The notes under the pieces were generated by a model. The model saw only the letters and a list, made by a program, of their open reading frames with translations, did not search any database and was not told where the DNA came from. Shown here piece by piece: positions 59,906-64,000 of a stretch of 64,000 bases of DNA (the first letter of the stretch is position 1; every line of letters starts with the position of its first letter). Position numbers and translations under genes: made by a program. The stretch is from positions 3,224,001-3,288,000 of the forward strand of contig NZ_CP188040.1 of NCBI RefSeq assembly GCF_049943125.1, given 5' to 3'. Source of the stretch: JAEXZL01 sp049943125 (GTDB taxonomy: Bacteria; Bacillota; Clostridia; Clostridiales; Clostridiaceae).

Positions 59906-62900
59906 ATGAGAAAAATGAAAACTATGGATGGTAACACCGCTGCTGCTCATATATCATATGCTTTCACAGAAGTAGCTGCAATCTATCCAATCACCCCTTC
60001 TTCCCCTATGGCTGAGCATGTAGATGAGTGGGTTGCTCAGGGAAGAAAAAACATATTTGGACAACCTGTTAAGGTTATGGAAATGCAGTCTGAGGCTGGT
60101 GCTGCCGGTGCGGTTCACGGCTCCCTACAATCTGGAGCATTAACTACTACTTATACTGCATCTCAGGGATTATTGCTAATGATACCTAATATGTACAAGA
60201 TTGCTGGTGAGCTTTTACCAGGAGTATTCCATGTAAGTGCTAGAGCTTTAGCTGCTAACTCTCTAAGCATTTTTGGAGATCATCAGGACGTTATGGCTGC
60301 AAGACAAACAGGACTTGCACTTCTTGCTGAAGGAAGCGTACAGGAAGTTATGGACTTATCTGCTGTAGCTCACTTGACTGCAATCAAGTCAAGGGTTCCA
60401 TTCATCAATTTCTTTGATGGATTTAGAACATCTCATGAAGTACAGAAGATAGAAGTACTTGAGTATGAAGAACTTAAGAATCTTATAGATATGGATGCAG
60501 TAGATGCTTTCAGAAGAAGAGCTTTAAATCCTGACCATCCTGTAACTAGAGGTACTGCACAAAACCCAGATGTATACTTCCAGGAAAGAGAAGTTTCCAA
60601 CAAGTATTATGAAAGAGTTCCTGAAATAGTACAGGGATATATGAATGAGATATCCAAAATTACAGGAAGAACCTATAACTTATTTGATTACTATGGAGCT
60701 CAAGATGCAGAATATGTAATAGTTGCTATGGGATCCGTTACTGATTTAATAGAAGAAACTGTTGACTACTTAATGAGCAAGGGGGAAAAGGTTGGTCTTG
60801 TTAAAGTAAGACTTTATAGACCTTTTAGCACTGAAAGCTTCTTAAAGGCATTCCCTTCTACAGTTAAGAAAATAGCAGTTCTAGATAGAACTAAAGAACC
60901 AGGTTCAGCTGGAGAACCATTATATCTTGATGTTAAAAATGCCTTCTATGATGCAGATATAAGACCTGTAATTGTAGGTGGAAGATATGGATTAGGTTCA
61001 AAGGACACTGTTCCTGCTGATATAATCGGAGTATATGACAACTTAAAACTAGATGCTCCAAAGAACTCCTTCACTATAAGCATAGTTGACGATGTAAATA
61101 ACTCCTCACTAGAAAAGGGTGAAGATGTTGACACAACTCCTGAAGGAACAAAGGCTTGTAAGTTCTGGGGCTTAGGTTCTGATGGTACTGTTGGTGCAAA
61201 CAAGAGTGCTATTAAAATAATCGGTGACCATACAGATATGTATGCTCAAGGATATTTTGCTTACGACTCTAAGAAGTCAGGTGGTATTACTGTATCTCAC
61301 TTAAGATTTGGTAAGAAGGTAATTAAATCACCTTACTTAATAAATAAGGCAGACTTTGTTGCTTGCCATAATCAGTCATATGTTTACAAGTATGATGTAT
61401 TAAGTGGATTAAAGAGCAATGGAACCTTCCTTCTTAACACTATCTGGAGTCCAGAAGAAATTGAAACTCATCTTCCAGCATCAATGAAGAGATATATAGC
61501 TAATAAGGGTATTAAGTTCTATACCGTTAATGCAGTTAAGATAGCTCAGGAAATTGGTCTTGGTGGAAGAATTAACATGATAATGCAGGCAGCTTTCTTT
61601 AAGCTTGCTAATATTATTCCTGTAGAAGATGCTGTTAAGTACCTTAAGGAAGCAGTAGTAACTTCCTATGGTAAAAAAGGCCAAAAGATTGTTGACATGA
61701 ATAATGCAGCGATAGATAAGGGCTTGGATTCCTTAGTTGCTATAACAGTTCCTGAAAGCTGGAAGAATGCTGAGGACGAAAAGGTTGAAGCTAAAAAGGT
61801 TCCAGACTTTATAAAGAATATAGTTAATCCAATGAACAGAAATGAAGGAGATAACCTACCTGTAAGTGCATTCTTAGGCATGGAAGATGGTACCTTCGAG
61901 AATGGTACTGCTGCTTATGAAAAGAGAGGTATAGCTATTAATGTTCCAGAATGGCAGATGGATAAATGTATACAGTGTAACCAGTGCTCATACGTATGTC
62001 CACACGCTGTAATAAGACCATTCCTTCTTAATCAGGAAGAAAAGGATAATGCTCCTGAAGCTCTTAAGCTTGCAGACGCTAGAGGAATTAAGACTGCTGA
62101 AAAGATGTTCTTCAATATAGGTATAAGCGTACTAGATTGTACTGGCTGCGGAAACTGTGCTCAGGTATGTCCTGCACCACAGAAGGCTCTTATCATGAAG
62201 CCACAAGAAACTCAGCATGTAGAAATACCAAACTGGGATTATGTAATTGAAGATGTAGCTCCAAAGGCTAACCCAATGAACAAATTAACTGTGAAGGGAA
62301 GTCAGTTTGAACAGCCACTTCTTGAGTTCTCAGGAGCTTGTGCTGGTTGTGGAGAAACTCCTTATGCTAAGCTTGTTACACAGCTATTTGGAGATAGAAT
62401 GATGATAGCTAATGCTACTGGATGTTCATCTATCTGGGGAGCAAGTGCACCTGCAACTCCTTATACAAAAAATCATTTAGGTCAAGGTCCTGCTTGGGCT
62501 AACTCATTATTTGAAGATAATGCTGAGTTTGGTTTAGGTATGTTCTTAGGTACTAAGGCTACTAGAGAAAGACTTGTTGATGAAGCTAAGGCTGCTATAG
62601 AAAGTGGAGTAAGTGAAAATCTTAAGGCTGCTTTAGAGGATTGGATAGCTAATGTAAATAATGGTGAAGGAACTAGAGACAGAGCTAACAGACTTGTTGC
62701 CTTAATGGAAAATGAAGCTTCAAATGAACATGTTGCTGCAATCCTTAAGGATAAGGATTATCTCGTTAAGAGATCTCAATGGATATTTGGTGGAGACGGT
62801 TGGGCTTACGATATAGGTTACGGTGGTCTTGACCATGTATTAGCTTCTGGTGAGGATGTAAATGTACTTGTATTTGATACAGAGGTTTACTCAAATACTG

Positions 62901-63421
62901 GTGGTCAATCTTCAAAGGCTACTCCTACCTCTGCTATAGCTAAGTTTGCTGCTAGCGGTAAGAGAACTAAGAAGAAGGACTTAGGTATGATGGCAATGAC
63001 CTATGGATATGTTTATGTAGCACAAATATCTATGGGTGCTGATAAGAATCAAACCTTAAAAGCTATAGCAGAAGCTGAAGCTTATCCAGGTCCATCCTTA
63101 ATCATAGCATATGCTCCATGTATAAATCATGGATTAAAGCTTGGTATGGGTAACACTCAATTAGAAGCCAAGAGAGCTGTTGAATGCGGATATTGGGGAA
63201 TGTACAGATACAACCCAGCTCTTAAGGAGCAGGGTAAGAAGGCATTCTTTATGGATTCTAAGGAGCCTACTGCAAACTTTAGAGAATTCTTAATGAGCGA
63301 GGTTAGATATGCATCCTTAGCTAAGGCTTATCCAGAAGCTGCTGAAGCTCTATTCGAAAAGACTGAGAAAGATGCTATGGAAAGACTTGATAACTATAAG
63401 AGATTAGCAGCACAAGAGTAA
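59906..63421 (+). CDS. nifJ: Pyruvate:ferredoxin (flavodoxin) oxidoreductase
   Basis: Oxidises pyruvate with CoA to acetyl-CoA and CO2 and passes electrons to ferredoxin, the central step of clostridial energy metabolism. The 1171-residue homodimer-type chain has domains in the usual order. Domain I is YPITPSSPMAEHVDEW, followed by GEPLYLDV and a gamma domain (GLGSDGTVGANKSAIKIIG). Two [4Fe-4S] motifs, CIQCNQCSYVCPH and CTGCGNCAQVCP, come next. The TPP domain has CAGCGETPYAKL, GDGWAYDIGYGGLDHVLA and VYSNTGGQSSKATPTS. GTGAGG precedes the ATG. It is monocistronic, and a clean terminator follows. Confidence 0.96.
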   Translation: MRKMKTMDGNTAAAHISYAFTEVAAIYPITPSSPMAEHVDEWVAQGRKNIFGQPVKVMEMQSEAGAAGAVHGSLQSGALTTTYTASQGLLLMIPNMYKIAGELLPGVFHVSARALAANSLSIFGDHQDVMAARQTGLALLAEGSVQEVMDLSAVAHLTAIKSRVPFINFFDGFRTSHEVQKIEVLEYEELKNLIDMDAVDAFRRRALNPDHPVTRGTAQNPDVYFQEREVSNKYYERVPEIVQGYMNEISKITGRTYNLFDYYGAQDAEYVIVAMGSVTDLIEETVDYLMSKGEKVGLVKVRLYRPFSTESFLKAFPSTVKKIAVLDRTKEPGSAGEPLYLDVKNAFYDADIRPVIVGGRYGLGSKDTVPADIIGVYDNLKLDAPKNSFTISIVDDVNNSSLEKGEDVDTTPEGTKACKFWGLGSDGTVGANKSAIKIIGDHTDMYAQGYFAYDSKKSGGITVSHLRFGKKVIKSPYLINKADFVACHNQSYVYKYDVLSGLKSNGTFLLNTIWSPEEIETHLPASMKRYIANKGIKFYTVNAVKIAQEIGLGGRINMIMQAAFFKLANIIPVEDAVKYLKEAVVTSYGKKGQKIVDMNNAAIDKGLDSLVAITVPESWKNAEDEKVEAKKVPDFIKNIVNPMNRNEGDNLPVSAFLGMEDGTFENGTAAYEKRGIAINVPEWQMDKCIQCNQCSYVCPHAVIRPFLLNQEEKDNAPEALKLADARGIKTAEKMFFNIGISVLDCTGCGNCAQVCPAPQKALIMKPQETQHVEIPNWDYVIEDVAPKANPMNKLTVKGSQFEQPLLEFSGACAGCGETPYAKLVTQLFGDRMMIANATGCSSIWGASAPATPYTKNHLGQGPAWANSLFEDNAEFGLGMFLGTKATRERLVDEAKAAIESGVSENLKAALEDWIANVNNGEGTRDRANRLVALMENEASNEHVAAILKDKDYLVKRSQWIFGGDGWAYDIGYGGLDHVLASGEDVNVLVFDTEVYSNTGGQSSKATPTSAIAKFAASGKRTKKKDLGMMAMTYGYVYVAQISMGADKNQTLKAIAEAEAYPGPSLIIAYAPCINHGLKLGMGNTQLEAKRAVECGYWGMYRYNPALKEQGKKAFFMDSKEPTANFREFLMSEVRYASLAKAYPEAAEALFEKTEKDAMERLDNYKRLAAQE

Positions 63422-63470
63422 TTATATACTTTGTTTCTATAAGTAAATTCTTGTGACGATTTAAAATAAG

Positions 63471-63528
63471 TTGTGTGTTGTTGTGAAGTAAATTAATTTG
63501 TTGTGTGTTGTTATGTGTTGTTGTGTGA
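63471..63528. repeat. GT-rich low-complexity repeats downstream of nifJ
   Basis: TTGTGTGTTGTTGTG-like units occur three times (63471, 63499, 63512 regions), interrupted by AAGTAAATTAAT. There is no coding potential. The stretch lies between the nifJ stop and its terminator, so it would form a GU-rich 3' untranslated region. Confidence 0.8.
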
Positions 63529-63561
63529 TTAATTATATTTATGATGATTATTTCATAATTG

Positions 63562-63587
63562 GAACCCCTTTCGGGGTTCTTTTTTTA
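63562..63587 (+). terminator. Terminator of nifJ
   Basis: GAACCCC (63562-63568) pairs with GGGGTTC (63573-63579) around TTTC, followed by TTTTTTT. Confidence 0.92.
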
Positions 63588-63762
63588 TGTCTTGTTATAT
63601 TTACACCATTTTTTTTGTTAAATTTAATAATTATATTAATATTTATAAGCTTTTTATTTAAAATATAAAAATATTGTTGTTAAAATCCCCCTTTAAGGGT
63701 AGAATTAATACATGAACTTTAAGGAGGTGAGTATCTAGCCTATATTTTAGGTTAGAGTTATT

Positions 63763-64000
63763 ATGAATGATAATGAAATGAATAAATGTAATTGTGGTTG
63801 TGGTGATATGGAAGAGAATCAAGGAGGCACCTGTGATTGTGGACACGATCATGAACATCATCATGATCATGAAGGCTGTGACTGTGGACACGACCATAAC
63901 CATGAAAGCTTTGTGGTTGATCTAGAGGATGAAGAAGGTAACATAATTTCCTGTGAGGTAGTAGATGCTTTTGAATATAAAGACGGAGAATATGTTTTAG
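63763..64000 (+). CDS. DUF1292 protein with a Cys/His-rich N terminus (3' truncated by window)
   Basis: The frame runs off the window after 79 codons. The N-terminal 50 residues are extraordinarily rich in Cys, His and Asp: KCNCGCGD, CDCGHDHEHHHDHEGCDCGHDHNHE. This suggests metal (zinc, nickel or copper) binding. A DUF1292-like domain then begins (SFVVDLEDEEGNIISCEVVDAFEYKDGEYVL). The ribosome binding site is poor (AGGTTAGAG). A much stronger AAGGAGGTGAG lies at 63721-63731, where a tiny frame (MNFKEVSI, 63713-63739) ends before the gene; translational coupling is possible. Confidence 0.8.
   Translation, partial: MNDNEMNKCNCGCGDMEENQGGTCDCGHDHEHHHDHEGCDCGHDHNHESFVVDLEDEEGNIISCEVVDAFEYKDGEYVL

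Noticed and set aside
63471..63528. CRISPR-like repeats
   Set aside because: The units are short, impure GT-rich repeats without spacers of regular size.

Overview
The window looks like chromosomal DNA of an anaerobic, spore-forming, AT-rich Firmicute of the class Clostridia that ferments amino acids. Four things support this: a complete hydroxyglutarate-pathway gene set with a biotin-dependent sodium pump, a single-chain pyruvate:ferredoxin oxidoreductase, an alpha/beta-type small acid-soluble spore protein, and Gram-positive surface machinery (sortase, SipW-type signal peptidase, lipoproteins). No rRNA, tRNA, insertion sequence, prophage or CRISPR array was seen. The species cannot be fixed from the window alone.

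1-15.2 kb: the tail of an IclR-family regulator, then a 711-base gap with two IclR-like palindromes, then gcdB-gcdD-gcdC-gctA-gctB-gcdA-hgdC-hgdA-hgdB. Together these convert 2-hydroxyglutarate through glutaconyl-CoA to crotonyl-CoA and turn the decarboxylation into a sodium gradient. A sodium:solute symporter, the sodium/glutamate symporter gltS, a flavodoxin-ferredoxin fusion protein and an internally duplicated DUF1576 membrane protein follow. The supply of substrate and the use of the sodium gradient are therefore encoded side by side.

15.3-27.8 kb: mixed housekeeping and accessory genes. They include threonine aldolase, a TetM/TetB(P)-like ribosomal GTPase, an MFS transporter, a small cysteine-containing unknown, a TraX-like protein, a MATE pump, an unknown membrane protein, NADH oxidase, an ABC-2 exporter pair and rsgA. 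Upstream of rsgA is an unexplained structured leader (27.7-28.15 kb).

28.3-37.1 kb: a textbook lysine riboswitch controls a polar amino-acid ABC transporter, which is therefore probably a lysine importer. An SDR oxidoreductase and a four-gene BMP-type (nucleoside-like) ABC importer follow.

37.2-50.1 kb: a tiny DUF1540 protein and asnB, then a surface module. This consists of a secreted CAP protein, a GerMN-type lipoprotein, a class B sortase, a BTAD-domain regulator, a vWA adhesin, a SipW signal peptidase, three TasA/CalY-like fibre subunits and an NPKTG-anchored protein. It reads as a self-contained, wall-anchored, SipW-processed fibre system and is the most interesting part of the window.

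50.2-64 kb: parE-parC with a strong promoter and a terminator-like hairpin at the very start of the mRNA, a DJ-1/PfpI protein, recJ, the spore protein, murG, nifJ with an operator-like palindrome upstream and a GT-rich 3' tail, and the start of a Cys/His-rich DUF1292 protein cut by the window end.
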